Assembly: GCA_016192075.1 (NCBI GenBank)
Contig: JACPUU010000021.1
Span: forward strand, 186,001 to 250,000
Reading direction: 5' to 3'
DNA length: 64,000 bases
From: Bacteroidota bacterium
GTDB lineage: Bacteria > Bacteroidota > Bacteroidia > Flavobacteriales_D > Crocinitomicaceae
Made by a program: the position numbers and the translations under genes. Within the stretch, counting starts at the first letter, position 1, and every line of letters starts with the position of its first letter. Positions 26,230-35,512 of this stretch are shown here, piece after piece. The notes under the pieces are model-generated. The model saw only the letters and a program-made list of their open reading frames with translations. It did not search any database and was not told the DNA's origin.

Positions 26230-27489
26230 TCAGTGTCTCACCTCCAGCGTCCGGTCATGTTTATGTTTGAAGAACAATGCAAACAAAACAGCCACCACGG
26301 CGGCATAACAGGCAAAGGTGAGCCAAATGGGTTTCCACATAAACGATCCATCGGGATGGAGGAAATATTTTTCAATGATGTATCCGCTGGTGAAGCTTCC
26401 AAACACAGCTCCAAAACCATTTACCATCATCATAAAAAGTCCCTGTGCACTTGAGCGTATTTTGGAGTCCGTTTGTGTCTCCACAAAAAGAGAGCCGGAG
26501 ATGTTGAAGAAATCAAATGCCATTCCGTAAACAATGCAGGAGAGAATAATCATCCATAAACCACCCACAGGATCAGCATAAGCCAGCAGGCCAAAGCGTA
26601 AAACCCAGGCAATCATACTTATGAGCATCACCTGTTTAATGCCAAACCGCCGCAGAAAAAACGGTATGGCAAGTATAAACAACGTCTCTGAAACCTGCGA
26701 GATTGACATAATGATGGTGGAATATTTTACCACAAACAAATCAGCATATTCCGGCACTTCTTTAAAATTATCCACATACCGGTCGCCATACATATTGGTG
26801 AGCTGTAGCGCTGCCCCAAGCATCATGGCAAAAACAAAAAACAGCGCCATTTTGGGGCTCTTGAAAAGGCGGAAAGCATTAAGGCCAAGTGTTTCAGTAA
26901 GTGACTTCGATTTTTCGGCCAGCGCCGGCGGACATTTGGGAAGTGTGAATGAATAAATTCCCAGCAAAAAAGAACCGGTTGCCGAAATGTAAAACTGCAT
27001 TTCCGTTGCTTTGCTGCCGCTTAAATTGGTGATCCACATGGCGGCAATAAATCCAATGGTGCCCCACACGCGGATAGGAGGAAAAACCTTAACCAGGTCG
27101 AGGTTATTGGATTTAAGCGCATGATATGCCACTGAATTTGACAAGGCAATGGTTGGCATGTAAAACAACATGGCCAGCAGCATCACCCAGAAAAATGTAT
27201 CGGGATCATGCACTAACGGAATGCAGCAAACCACTGTACCGGATAGTATATGAAGCAAGCCGTAAAGCCTTTCTGCGTTAAACCACCGGTCCGCTATAAT
27301 GCCGGTTAAAGCAGGCATAAGAATGGAGGAAATGCCCAGCGTGGTGAAAATTTTTCCAAACTCAGACGGGTTTCCAATTCCCTTCCCAAACCAGTAATTG
27401 GCAATGGTTATCAGCCAGGCGCCCCAGACAAAAAACTGAAGAAAATTCATCAGAATAAGGCGTCCTTTAAGGTTCATGGCAGATTGCAT
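26230..27489 (-). CDS. MFS nucleoside:H+ symporter (NupG-like)
   Basis: 419-aa transporter with 12 predicted helices. It resembles NupG-type nucleoside permeases, with LNFLQFFVWGAWLITIANYW at the N terminus, a DRWFNAERL loop between helices 2 and 3, and FPPIRVWGTIGFI in the middle. Predicted role is uptake of nucleosides across the inner membrane. A second ATG at 27477 (MNLKGR) is a good alternative start. Confidence 0.82.
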   Translation of the reverse strand: MQSAMNLKGRLILMNFLQFFVWGAWLITIANYWFGKGIGNPSEFGKIFTTLGISSILMPALTGIIADRWFNAERLYGLLHILSGTVVCCIPLVHDPDTFFWVMLLAMLFYMPTIALSNSVAYHALKSNNLDLVKVFPPIRVWGTIGFIAAMWITNLSGSKATEMQFYISATGSFLLGIYSFTLPKCPPALAEKSKSLTETLGLNAFRLFKSPKMALFFVFAMMLGAALQLTNMYGDRYVDNFKEVPEYADLFVVKYSTIIMSISQVSETLFILAIPFFLRRFGIKQVMLISMIAWVLRFGLLAYADPVGGLWMIILSCIVYGMAFDFFNISGSLFVETQTDSKIRSSAQGLFMMMVNGFGAVFGSFTSGYIIEKYFLHPDGSFMWKPIWLTFACYAAVVAVLFALFFKHKHDRTLEVRH

Positions 27490-27589
27490 TTAACGATTAA
27501 ACAAGGTCACTGAGCGCTCAAAAAGTCTCTGCAGGTGAAGATACTAATTCAAAAGAAGAATGCGTTGAATACGTTAAAAAAGGTGGTAA

Positions 27590-28180
27590 TCAGTTTCGCT
27601 TTTTGATTTCATCACGAATCTGCGAAGCGCGCTCATAATCTTCTGTCTCAAGGGCCTCTTTCAACATGGTTTCAAGCTCTTCGCTGGTGAGGGAACCCAG
27701 TTCGGTTCCTTTGGATTTTTCCACTTCCTCTTCACCGCCCTCAGCTTGTTCCTGCTCTCCAATCAACTCATCTTCCAGTTGAATGCCGGCTGAACTCAGA
27801 ATATGTTCGTAGGTGTAAACCGGGCTTCCGCAGCGCAGGCCAATTGCAATGGCGTCTGACGTGCGTGCATCAATTTCAATCTCGTCTCCGTTTTGCTCGC
27901 AGATAAGTTTTGAGTAAAAAACACCTTCAACCAGGTTGTAAATAATCACCTCTTTTACTTCAATGTGAAAAGCATCGGAGAAGGCCTTGAATAAATCATG
28001 TGTCAGCGGGCGTGACGGTTTCATTTTTTCCAGCTCAATGGCAATTGACTGGGCTTCAAACCCACCAATAATAATGGGTAACCGCCGTGTTCCGTTGCGC
28101 TCAGATAATACCAGCGCATAAGCACCGGATTGTGTTTGACTGTATGAAAGACCGACTATTTTGAGTTCTAATTTTTCCAT
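27590..28180 (-). CDS. Bifunctional nuclease domain protein with UVR motif
   Basis: 196-aa protein: BFN (DUF151) domain at 1-130 (LPIIIGGFEAQSIAIELE, DARTSDAIAIGLRCGSPVY), an acidic linker, and a C-terminal UvrB/UvrC motif (EELETMLKEALETEDYERASQIRDEI). BFN-domain proteins include plant nucleases acting on RNA and DNA; the bacterial role is not established. The UVR motif is a helical protein-interaction element. The etf genes lie 31 bp away upstream on the same strand. Confidence 0.85.
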   Translation of the reverse strand: MEKLELKIVGLSYSQTQSGAYALVLSERNGTRRLPIIIGGFEAQSIAIELEKMKPSRPLTHDLFKAFSDAFHIEVKEVIIYNLVEGVFYSKLICEQNGDEIEIDARTSDAIAIGLRCGSPVYTYEHILSSAGIQLEDELIGEQEQAEGGEEEVEKSKGTELGSLTSEELETMLKEALETEDYERASQIRDEIKKRN

Positions 28181-28211
28181 GATAAAGCTGCTGCTCCGGG
28201 CCTTCTCTACG

Positions 28212-29153
28212 TTAGTTCTGTGATTTCAGTTTTTGAATTTCAGCATTCAATTTTGGAAGGACATCAAATGCATCGCCAACGATTCCATAATCTGCTGCTT
28301 TAAAAAATGGTGCTTCAGGATCTGTATTAATAACCACAATCACTTTTGATCCGTTTACGCCTGCCAGGTGTTGAATTGCTCCTGAAATTCCGACTGCAAT
28401 ATACAGATTTGGACGAATAGCCAAACCGGTTTGGCCGACATGTTCATGATGCGGTCTCCAGCCAATGTCTGCTACCGGACGGGAACAAGCGGTGGCTGCA
28501 CCCAGCGTTTTTGCCAATGTTTCAACTATGCCCCAGTTTTCAGGTCCTTTTAAACCGCGTCCTGCCGAAACGACTACTTCAGCCTCAGGCAGCAATACAT
28601 CCCCTTCTTGTTTCTGTGTTGATTTAACAGTATATGACGGTGCGCCGCAATCAGCTGAAAATTCTTCAACAGCGGCAGCGGCACTTCCGGCCTCAAGCAT
28701 TATAGAATTCGGTGTCAGGTTAATGACACAAACCGGAGAATTTACTTTTACATTGCCGGCAGCTTTGCCTGAGAAAACATTTACTTTATAAATACCATTG
28801 GCATCTGGCAGTGCAATAGCACCTGCAACCAATCCGGCTTTTAAGGCTGCTGATACACGCGGTGCAACGGCCCGTCCGTTCAAATCCTGCGAAAAAACAA
28901 TGGTTTTTGCACCGGTAACACCTGCAGCAGCAACCACCAGTTTGGTGAGCTGTGCAGCATCATGACTTTGAAGACCGCGGTGAACCAAAACTTTAGAAGC
29001 ACCATAGTTACCCAGTGCGGCAAGTTTATCTGCAGCAATGGATCCGTTGGTAAGCACCGTAACCGGCCCTATTTTACTGCCATAAAAAATGGCTTCGTTT
29101 GCGTTTTTTGAAATTGTTCCGTGAAGGGTATCAATATATACTAAAACTGACAT
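28212..29153 (-). CDS. etfA: Electron transfer flavoprotein alpha subunit
   Basis: 313-aa FAD-binding subunit. The C-terminal signature is VVSAGRGLKGPENW, GATAACSRPVADIGW, HVGQTGLAIRPNLYIAVGISGAIQHLAG and INTDPEAPFFKAADYGIVGD. With EtfB it carries electrons from acyl-CoA dehydrogenases to the quinone pool. Start at 29153 (MSVLVYID); a longer upstream frame overlaps etfB. Gap to etfB is 19 bp, one operon. Confidence 0.95.
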   Translation of the reverse strand: MSVLVYIDTLHGTISKNANEAIFYGSKIGPVTVLTNGSIAADKLAALGNYGASKVLVHRGLQSHDAAQLTKLVVAAAGVTGAKTIVFSQDLNGRAVAPRVSAALKAGLVAGAIALPDANGIYKVNVFSGKAAGNVKVNSPVCVINLTPNSIMLEAGSAAAAVEEFSADCGAPSYTVKSTQKQEGDVLLPEAEVVVSAGRGLKGPENWGIVETLAKTLGAATACSRPVADIGWRPHHEHVGQTGLAIRPNLYIAVGISGAIQHLAGVNGSKVIVVINTDPEAPFFKAADYGIVGDAFDVLPKLNAEIQKLKSQN

Positions 29154-29172
29154 GTCTTTTTCCTTTGAATGA

Positions 29173-29913
29173 TTAAATAACTTTAGCTTCTGTGTGCAGC
29201 AAATGAACAAGTTCAGCCACATTAGCCGGGTCTATAAATTTGCAGGCTGATTTGGCTTTTGGCAAGTCGTATGACACAAAACTGACCAGTTCATCACAGG
29301 CCACCGGCTCAACAATTTGCAGCGGTTTGGTGCGTGCCGCCATAATGCCCCGCATGTTTGGAATGCGTTGTTCTGCCATACCTTTGGCAGCACTGATTAC
29401 AAAGGGGGTATTTAATTCAACGATTTCAATACCGCCGGTCATTTCTTTTTCAATGGTTGCGGTGTTTGCCGCCAAATCAAGTTTGGTTGCCAGTGAAACG
29501 TAAGGCAGCTGCATAAATTCAGCAATCATACCACCCACCTGGGAACCGTTGTAATTAATGGTTTCTTTACCAGCGAAAACAATATCAAATCCACCCTTTT
29601 TAGCATACTCTGCAATTTGAAAAGCGGTATAATAGGCATCTTTTGGATTGGCGTTGATACGCACCGATTCATCTGCCCCAATGGCCAGTGCTTTACGAAT
29701 CACAGCCTCATCTTCAGGCGTACCTACGGTAATGGTAGTTACTGTTCCTCCAAGGGTTTCTTTAAGCTCAAGCGCACGCACCAGGGCGTACCACTCATCG
29801 TAGGGATTTACAATATATTGAACTCCGGCTTCGTTAAATTTGGTGTTATTTTCTACAAAGTCAATTTTTGTAGTAGTGTCGGGAGCCTTACTGATGCAGA
29901 CCAGAAATTTCAT
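29173..29913 (-). CDS. etfB: Electron transfer flavoprotein beta subunit
   Basis: 246-aa subunit: N-terminal KFLVCISKAPDT, IVNPYDEWYALVRALELKE and the recognition-loop/AMP region FAGKETINYNGSQVGGMIAE, ending GIMAARTKPLQI. It binds AMP and contacts dehydrogenases. Length is usual. First gene of the etfBA operon on this strand; the UVR/BFN gene follows. Confidence 0.95.
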   Translation of the reverse strand: MKFLVCISKAPDTTTKIDFVENNTKFNEAGVQYIVNPYDEWYALVRALELKETLGGTVTTITVGTPEDEAVIRKALAIGADESVRINANPKDAYYTAFQIAEYAKKGGFDIVFAGKETINYNGSQVGGMIAEFMQLPYVSLATKLDLAANTATIEKEMTGGIEIVELNTPFVISAAKGMAEQRIPNMRGIMAARTKPLQIVEPVACDELVSFVSYDLPKAKSACKFIDPANVAELVHLLHTEAKVI

Positions 29914-30022
29914 TTGAACGGTTGGATTTAGTTAAAGAGCCAAATTTACCAAAAAAGAATATTTCAGGCTTTATTTTCTGAGAAAAACAAAGGCCGGTCA
30001 GCAATTGTACGATTGGCACTGC

Positions 30023-30553
30023 TTATTTCAGCAGATTCAGGATGTCTTTATGATCTGGCTCAACACCACTTCTGAAACGGGCGATCAGTTTGCCGGCCTC
30101 ATCCAGCAGAAACTTTTCAAAATTCCATTTGATGTCACCGTCAAACGAGTCGTTTTTTTGTGCAGTCAGCCATTTAAACAGCGGGTGAATGTCATCTCCC
30201 TTGACCGATACCTTTTCAGCCATCAGAAAGGTAACCCCATAATTTTTTTCACAAAAAGAAGCTATTTCGCTATTTGTACCGGGTTCCTGCTGACCAAAAT
30301 TATTGGCCGGAAAACCAACAATGACCAGCTTGTCACCGTATTGTTCATGCACCGCCTGAAGTGCTTTGTATTGCGGTGTATACCCGCATTCGCTGGCCGT
30401 ATTCACAACCATTATTTTTTTTCCGCTGAAATCAGCGAATGATTTTTCCTGCCCGTCAATGGTCTTAAATGAAAAATCATGAATTGAAGTTTGTGCCGTC
30501 ATAAGTGTAATGCCTAAGATAAACTGGGTAAAAATCAAGCTTGCTTTTTTCAT
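30023..30553 (-). CDS. Exported glutathione peroxidase (Cys type)
   Basis: 176-aa peroxidase with a signal peptide (about 1-20). Catalytic Cys56 in NTASECGYTPQY replaces selenocysteine, Gln89 in FPANNFGQQEPG, and the Trp/Asn pair in DIKWNFEKFL complete the tetrad. These proteins usually use thioredoxin rather than glutathione and reduce peroxides. The signal implies periplasmic action. It lies downstream of the TonB receptor gene on the same strand with a 39-bp gap. Confidence 0.9.
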   Translation of the reverse strand: MKKASLIFTQFILGITLMTAQTSIHDFSFKTIDGQEKSFADFSGKKIMVVNTASECGYTPQYKALQAVHEQYGDKLVIVGFPANNFGQQEPGTNSEIASFCEKNYGVTFLMAEKVSVKGDDIHPLFKWLTAQKNDSFDGDIKWNFEKFLLDEAGKLIARFRSGVEPDHKDILNLLK

Positions 30554-30592
30554 AAAAATTTTAGTTTTAATGTTTCAGACAGGTCGCTCAAC

Positions 30593-32989
30593 TTACATTC
30601 CACTGTCTCCGTCACCGCCAAATTCAGGACGGTCATTTTTGCCTTTTTTCTGGTTGATGCGGTACACAAAGTTAAGGGTTAATTGCCTTGAACGCCATTG
30701 AAATTCACTCTCTGAATAAAAATACTGGGATTCAACAATACTGCGGCGTTTGCGTGAATTAAGAATATCACGTGCGTTAAACGACAAGGTTCCATTGCCC
30801 TTAAACAAATCAACCGATGCTGATGCATCCCAGAAATACTGGGCTTTTGCTGAACCCTGGTAGGTTGACGAGGGTGATTCATAGGTAAATGAGGTTTGAA
30901 AACTCAGCTTGCGTTTAATGGTAAATTTAGAGGTGATTTTACCGTTCCAGACATAGGCATCGTTGGTATAAAGCACATTGTCATAGGTGCCTTCTGAAAT
31001 GGAGCGGTAAAAATTAAACGATCCGCTCATGTTCCACCATTTGTAAATTTCATACGACCCTGAACACTCAATCCCAAAAGAATTGCGGTTACCCAGGTTT
31101 ACCGGTATACGCCAGGTAATGCCGGTTGAATCAGTAGTTAAAATACGCTCCATAACATCCACGGTACGACGGTAATAAAACGATGTAAGAATGGACCCCT
31201 TTTTCCAGTATTTCAAATGCCCCAGTTCATACGACCCTGCAAATTCAGGGTTGATATTGGGGTTGCCGGTTTCATAATTCCGCGAGTCACGAAAGGTAAA
31301 AAAGGGGGTTAACCACCAGTAGCGCGGGCGACTCATGCGTCTTGAATAACTGACCTGCAAAAAGTTGTTCTTTTTTAGTTCATAGGCAAAGTGAAGGCTT
31401 GGAAAAAATCGCAGATAGCTGCGGTTATTGACCTGCTCTGTTAAAACTAAATTCGTAGTTACATCACTGTATTCTGCCCTCAGGCCTCCCTGGTAACTGA
31501 ATTTTTTGGTTTTGTTACCGGCCATCAGATAGCCGGCATAAACATTCTCTGTATAAATTAGCCGGTTATTGAAAAGATCATTGACCACCCAGGCGGCATC
31601 TTCGGTGCTGTCTTCAAGCAGGTAATCACTTTCAAGGCTGCGGAGTGATACTTTGGCACCGGTTTCAAACTTTCCCTCTTTCCCAAGCGGGTGAATGTAA
31701 TCTGTCTGAAACAACCAGGTACTTTCATTTTCATTGTTGGTGGTGCGCTGCACCGTGTTTTGAGCCGGCTCATTGCTTCCATATTGCCATAAGGCCGACG
31801 ACTCATTGTCGAGCGAATACATTTTTTTGAAATCTACTGTCCAAAGCCTTTCTTTCTGCGCAAACGTTTTTCGAAAGTTCACATTATACTCCTGTGAATT
31901 CCCATAATCATCTTCCTGCTCATCACGGTTAACAACCTGCGTCAGCGCGTCATTTAAATCATAGTCATTATAAACAATGGCACTCCAGTTATCACCCTCT
32001 GAAAATTGAAAATTTCCAGAAACCGTGAGTGACATTTTATCGGTAAAATTGAAATCAACACCACCGTTCAGGTTGTGTGAAAAACCCCCGCGCTCGTGCT
32101 CTGAAAACTGCTCATACCGGTAAGCTGTGTCCGGACTGTCAAACACCTGGTAATTATGGCCCATGCCTGGTGAACGCTGAAGACCGAACCCATAACCGGC
32201 AAAATAATTTACCTTTTTTGTGCGGTAATTCAGGTTAAATCCGGCACCGTAACCAAGGGGATACCCGGCACGCACATTGACGCTTCCGTTAAACCCGGTC
32301 TGCAGTTCTTTTTTGAGAATGATGTTGATGATGCCCACTTCTCCTTCAGCGTCATAGCGCGCAGACGGATTTGTAATGACCTCAACGCTTTCAATCATGC
32401 TGCCATTAATCTGGCGCAGCGCATCAGCATTACTCATGCCGGTTAATGTGCTCGGTTTTCCGTTAATCAGAATGCGCACATTCTGGCTGCCCCGCAGGCT
32501 GACATTGCCCTCGGCATCAACGCTGATAGAGGGCACGTTGTCGAGTATTTCAGCTGCATTAAGGCCGACATTGGACATGTCTTTTTCGATATTGAAAATC
32601 CGCTTGTCAAGTTTCAGTTCCATTTGCGGTTTTTCTACCGTGACATCAACGGCATCCAGCAATTCATCTTTTTGTTTGAGCACAATTTGTGGCAGTGTCA
32701 TGGCTGATCCGGCAATAATTACATCCGGTACAAGCTTTTCTTCAAACGACAGAAAACGGATTTTGAGAAAATAACTACCCGGCTCAAGCTCAATGCGATA
32801 AAGCCCATCAGCAGTGGTAGAACCACCGTCTTTTAAAACAGAATCAGGCAATGAATAAACAAGAATGGTAGCATAAGGCACCGCGTTGCCGGCTTCGTCT
32901 ACAACGGTTCCCGTAAGCGGAAATTTTTTAGACTGGGCAAAACCGGAACAGGTAAAAATCAGGAATAAACTAACAGCGGCTAATCTCAT
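30593..32989 (-). CDS. TonB-dependent outer-membrane receptor
   Basis: 798-aa receptor: signal 1-18, carboxypeptidase-regulatory-like domain (about 22-105; LTGTVVDEAGNAVPYATILV), plug (about 130-230; LRGSQNVRILINGKPSTL, IESVEVITNPSARYDAEGEVGIINIIL), then a beta barrel of the outer-membrane family 'Outer membrane protein beta-barrel'. No SusD partner is near, so it is not a classical glycan pair; the substrate is unknown. The end is Asn/Gly-rich (KKGKNDRPEFGGDGDSGM). Confidence 0.9.
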   Translation of the reverse strand: MRLAAVSLFLIFTCSGFAQSKKFPLTGTVVDEAGNAVPYATILVYSLPDSVLKDGGSTTADGLYRIELEPGSYFLKIRFLSFEEKLVPDVIIAGSAMTLPQIVLKQKDELLDAVDVTVEKPQMELKLDKRIFNIEKDMSNVGLNAAEILDNVPSISVDAEGNVSLRGSQNVRILINGKPSTLTGMSNADALRQINGSMIESVEVITNPSARYDAEGEVGIINIILKKELQTGFNGSVNVRAGYPLGYGAGFNLNYRTKKVNYFAGYGFGLQRSPGMGHNYQVFDSPDTAYRYEQFSEHERGGFSHNLNGGVDFNFTDKMSLTVSGNFQFSEGDNWSAIVYNDYDLNDALTQVVNRDEQEDDYGNSQEYNVNFRKTFAQKERLWTVDFKKMYSLDNESSALWQYGSNEPAQNTVQRTTNNENESTWLFQTDYIHPLGKEGKFETGAKVSLRSLESDYLLEDSTEDAAWVVNDLFNNRLIYTENVYAGYLMAGNKTKKFSYQGGLRAEYSDVTTNLVLTEQVNNRSYLRFFPSLHFAYELKKNNFLQVSYSRRMSRPRYWWLTPFFTFRDSRNYETGNPNINPEFAGSYELGHLKYWKKGSILTSFYYRRTVDVMERILTTDSTGITWRIPVNLGNRNSFGIECSGSYEIYKWWNMSGSFNFYRSISEGTYDNVLYTNDAYVWNGKITSKFTIKRKLSFQTSFTYESPSSTYQGSAKAQYFWDASASVDLFKGNGTLSFNARDILNSRKRRSIVESQYFYSESEFQWRSRQLTLNFVYRINQKKGKNDRPEFGGDGDSGM

Positions 32990-33060
32990 GGAGTTTGTAA
33001 AATTAAGGTCTCCGCCTGATTAAAGCCTACTATTCAGCTCTTTTAAGAAATATTTAACGT

Positions 33061-33510
33061 TTACGCCCGGTCTACAAGTTCTTCATTGGCAGCGGAAACG
33101 GCATTGGCAGCGGGTTGCTTCATTTTGAGCCAGGCGGCAACACACAGGAGTATGAAACTTCCCATCCAGGCATAAAATGCCATACCAAGTGACAATTTAC
33201 CAACTGTTTCACTATAACCCACAAAAGCTTTGCCGGCTCCCAATACAGCGGCACCCAGCAAAACTGCCAATATTCCATAAACAAACGCCGCCCTGGGTTT
33301 TGGATTTTTGCGTTTTAGAATCATGACAAAGGCCAGAATGTACATAACGTTTGCCAGCCATGAAACCGCTGTGGGAATGTCATTCAGGCCAACCATCCAG
33401 CCGCCGAGCAACGCTAAATAGCCTGGTAAATCAGGTTTATCTGCATAAACCGGTAAAAAAAGTGACCATCCGAAAAGAGCAATTGAAAGCAATAATACAA
33501 CGCGAAACAT
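33061..33510 (-). CDS. Small four-helix membrane protein
   Basis: 149-aa protein with four hydrophobic helices (3-20, 50-66, 74-92, 105-127). A short conserved-looking piece is LLGGWMVGLNDIPTAVSWLAN. The C terminus is cytosolic and polar. Family not recognised. Confidence 0.55.
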   Translation of the reverse strand: MFRVVLLLSIALFGWSLFLPVYADKPDLPGYLALLGGWMVGLNDIPTAVSWLANVMYILAFVMILKRKNPKPRAAFVYGILAVLLGAAVLGAGKAFVGYSETVGKLSLGMAFYAWMGSFILLCVAAWLKMKQPAANAVSAANEELVDRA

Positions 33511-33661
33511 GAAATCTTTTTTTGTAAAGATAATGATTTCGTCTTATCTCCTTCCAATATTAAAAGACGGGTTAATTCTGGCCGATAAAGTACCCTGATT
33601 AACACCATTCGAACTAAAAAAGCCGGTGTCTATCAATTTGATCATTAATAAATTGGGTTCA

Positions 33662-34798
33662 TTATTCTGATTTAAGCGTTCCAACCCCTTCAAACGAAAG
33701 TTGTTTCAGATCAGGAGAGCCCTGGTAGCGGATATCACCCACACCATCTGCCTCAATGATCAGGCTTTTATCTGCAAAAATATACATGTTGCCAACGGCT
33801 GAACTGATTACGGTTACATCATGCGCTTTCAGTTCATAAGCCTGCACATCACCAATACCGGTATTTACATAATTCGCCGTAGCAGCTACACCCATCAGGT
33901 TTACGTTGCCTACACCTCCTGAAATAAACTCAAAATTCTCACAGGTGACGTTCATTTCCAGGTCACCAATGCCGTCAAATTCAACAATCAGGTTTGGGGC
34001 ATTCAGTTGCTCTACCGTTACATTTCCCACACCGGTTACCCGAAGGAGTGACAACTCTTTAACAGTAACACGTACCAGCAAAACGTCTGTATCTTTACAA
34101 CGGGTTGTACCGCGCACATCCATTGTTGAAAGCACCAGCATGTCACCCACATTTTCTGCATTCACCATCAAATTTTCACCGCCTGATTCTACAACTACCC
34201 CTTCTTCATCGCCCTGTACAATGATGACATCAAAAATTCCGTCAATTTGTAATTGCGTAAACGGACCAACTTCAATCTCTCTTGAGCTGACTTCACGGAC
34301 CGTATCTTTGCGATAAATTGTTTTGACGGGGTCCTGAATTTCATAGCGGTTGTAGACCGGGGCAACAAGCTGTTCAGGCAATTTTGGAAAATCCTCTTTC
34401 TGAACCACAACCTTCACCGGATTTTCTACTGCGGGCGTGGCACATTCGGGCACGTCTTCCACAATATCGGTCATTGCATAAAACGTTGTCTCTGTGTTTT
34501 CCTTGTTTTCATGCGGCTCAAAATAAGCTACACTGTTTTGTTTATCGGGGGTCAATTCAGGTTCTGCTGAAGAAAAAATGCCGGTTGATACAACCGCAAT
34601 ACCTGCTACACTTAATGTTCCTACAATCATGGCAATCATGTTTTTGGTTAATACTAATTTGAATCCGGCAGCGGCAACACCGGCAGTAGCCGTTGCAACA
34701 GCTGCAGCGGCAAGCCATTGAGTTACCTCTTCACGCGACGTTTGCAGTTCTGCATTTCGTGCCGACTCGAAAAGCTGATCGAGTTTTTGTTCTGTCAT
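33662..34798 (-). CDS. Anti-sigma-like membrane protein with GIN (DUF2807) domain
   Basis: 378-aa protein. Residues 1-27 are a short cytosolic helix (MTEQKLDQLFESARNAEL), followed by a hydrophobic region with one or two transmembrane segments (27-75), a linker rich in Glu/Thr/Pro, then a GIN-type beta-helix (about 168-378) with repeated FxxLxVxGxGxV blocks. GIN (putative auto-transporter adhesin head) domains are common in Bacteroidota surface lipoproteins. Its ATG overlaps the stop of the ECF sigma gene by four bases, so the N-terminal part is presumably the anti-sigma that holds the sigma factor. That combination is unusual. Confidence 0.75.
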   Translation of the reverse strand: MTEQKLDQLFESARNAELQTSREEVTQWLAAAAVATATAGVAAAGFKLVLTKNMIAMIVGTLSVAGIAVVSTGIFSSAEPELTPDKQNSVAYFEPHENKENTETTFYAMTDIVEDVPECATPAVENPVKVVVQKEDFPKLPEQLVAPVYNRYEIQDPVKTIYRKDTVREVSSREIEVGPFTQLQIDGIFDVIIVQGDEEGVVVESGGENLMVNAENVGDMLVLSTMDVRGTTRCKDTDVLLVRVTVKELSLLRVTGVGNVTVEQLNAPNLIVEFDGIGDLEMNVTCENFEFISGGVGNVNLMGVAATANYVNTGIGDVQAYELKAHDVTVISSAVGNMYIFADKSLIIEADGVGDIRYQGSPDLKQLSFEGVGTLKSE

Positions 34799-35349
34799 AC
34801 TACTAGTGTTTTTTTCCCTGCCTGATTGTTTTCAGACAGGGGTTCCACCCCTTTTTCACGCAGCACCGCCAGGAGTTCTTTTCTCCCGCGCAGCAAGCGT
34901 TGTTTCACCGCCGAAACACTGCAGCTTTGCAGCTCAGCAATTTCAGCAATGGAGAATCCTGTTATTTCAAAAAGAATCAATGCTTCACGCTGATCGTCGG
35001 ATAACTGTGCCAGTCCCTGGTAAAGCAAATCAAGGTCATCATTCTTATCCGCCCGGTTTGATTCATCTTCAATAAAAAGCACCATTTTATTCTCCCGGAT
35101 TGGTTCAGGCCGGTTTTTTCGGTTGGCATTTGCCAGTACACGAATAGCTATTCCAAACAAAAAATGCAGAAAAGCGCCGGGGTTTTTTAACGTGTCCAGC
35201 TTTTCATAGGCAATCAGAATGGAATCATGCATCAGATCTTTATACAACATGTCACCATACACCCGTGCCCTGCAGAATCTTTCAAATCTTGCATGCACCG
35301 GGTTGTACAGCGCCATGAAATCATGATCTTTGGTTTTTATGTTATCCAT
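34795..35349 (-). CDS. ECF RNA polymerase sigma factor
   Basis: 184-aa sigma-70 family factor: region 2 (HARFERFCRARVYGDMLYKDLMHDSILIAYEKL) and region 4 (LAQLSDDQREALILFEITGFSIAEIAELQSCSVSAVKQRLLRGRKEL). It probably directs expression of its own operon and others. Coupled by a 4-bp overlap to the GIN/anti-sigma gene. Confidence 0.92.
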   Translation of the reverse strand: MDNIKTKDHDFMALYNPVHARFERFCRARVYGDMLYKDLMHDSILIAYEKLDTLKNPGAFLHFLFGIAIRVLANANRKNRPEPIRENKMVLFIEDESNRADKNDDLDLLYQGLAQLSDDQREALILFEITGFSIAEIAELQSCSVSAVKQRLLRGRKELLAVLREKGVEPLSENNQAGKKTLVV

Positions 35350-35512
35350 GTAGTGTGCTTACACGTTTGGGTTAGTGTCAAAACTCAGGGAAAAGTGACA
35401 GCAAGGTCTGAAAAATTACGTATTAATTTATGCAGCACGCTTCAAAACATGACTCATTTACATGTATTTCAGCAAATTGCTTACCTTGCCAACCCTTTGT
35501 AAAAAACGCCTT

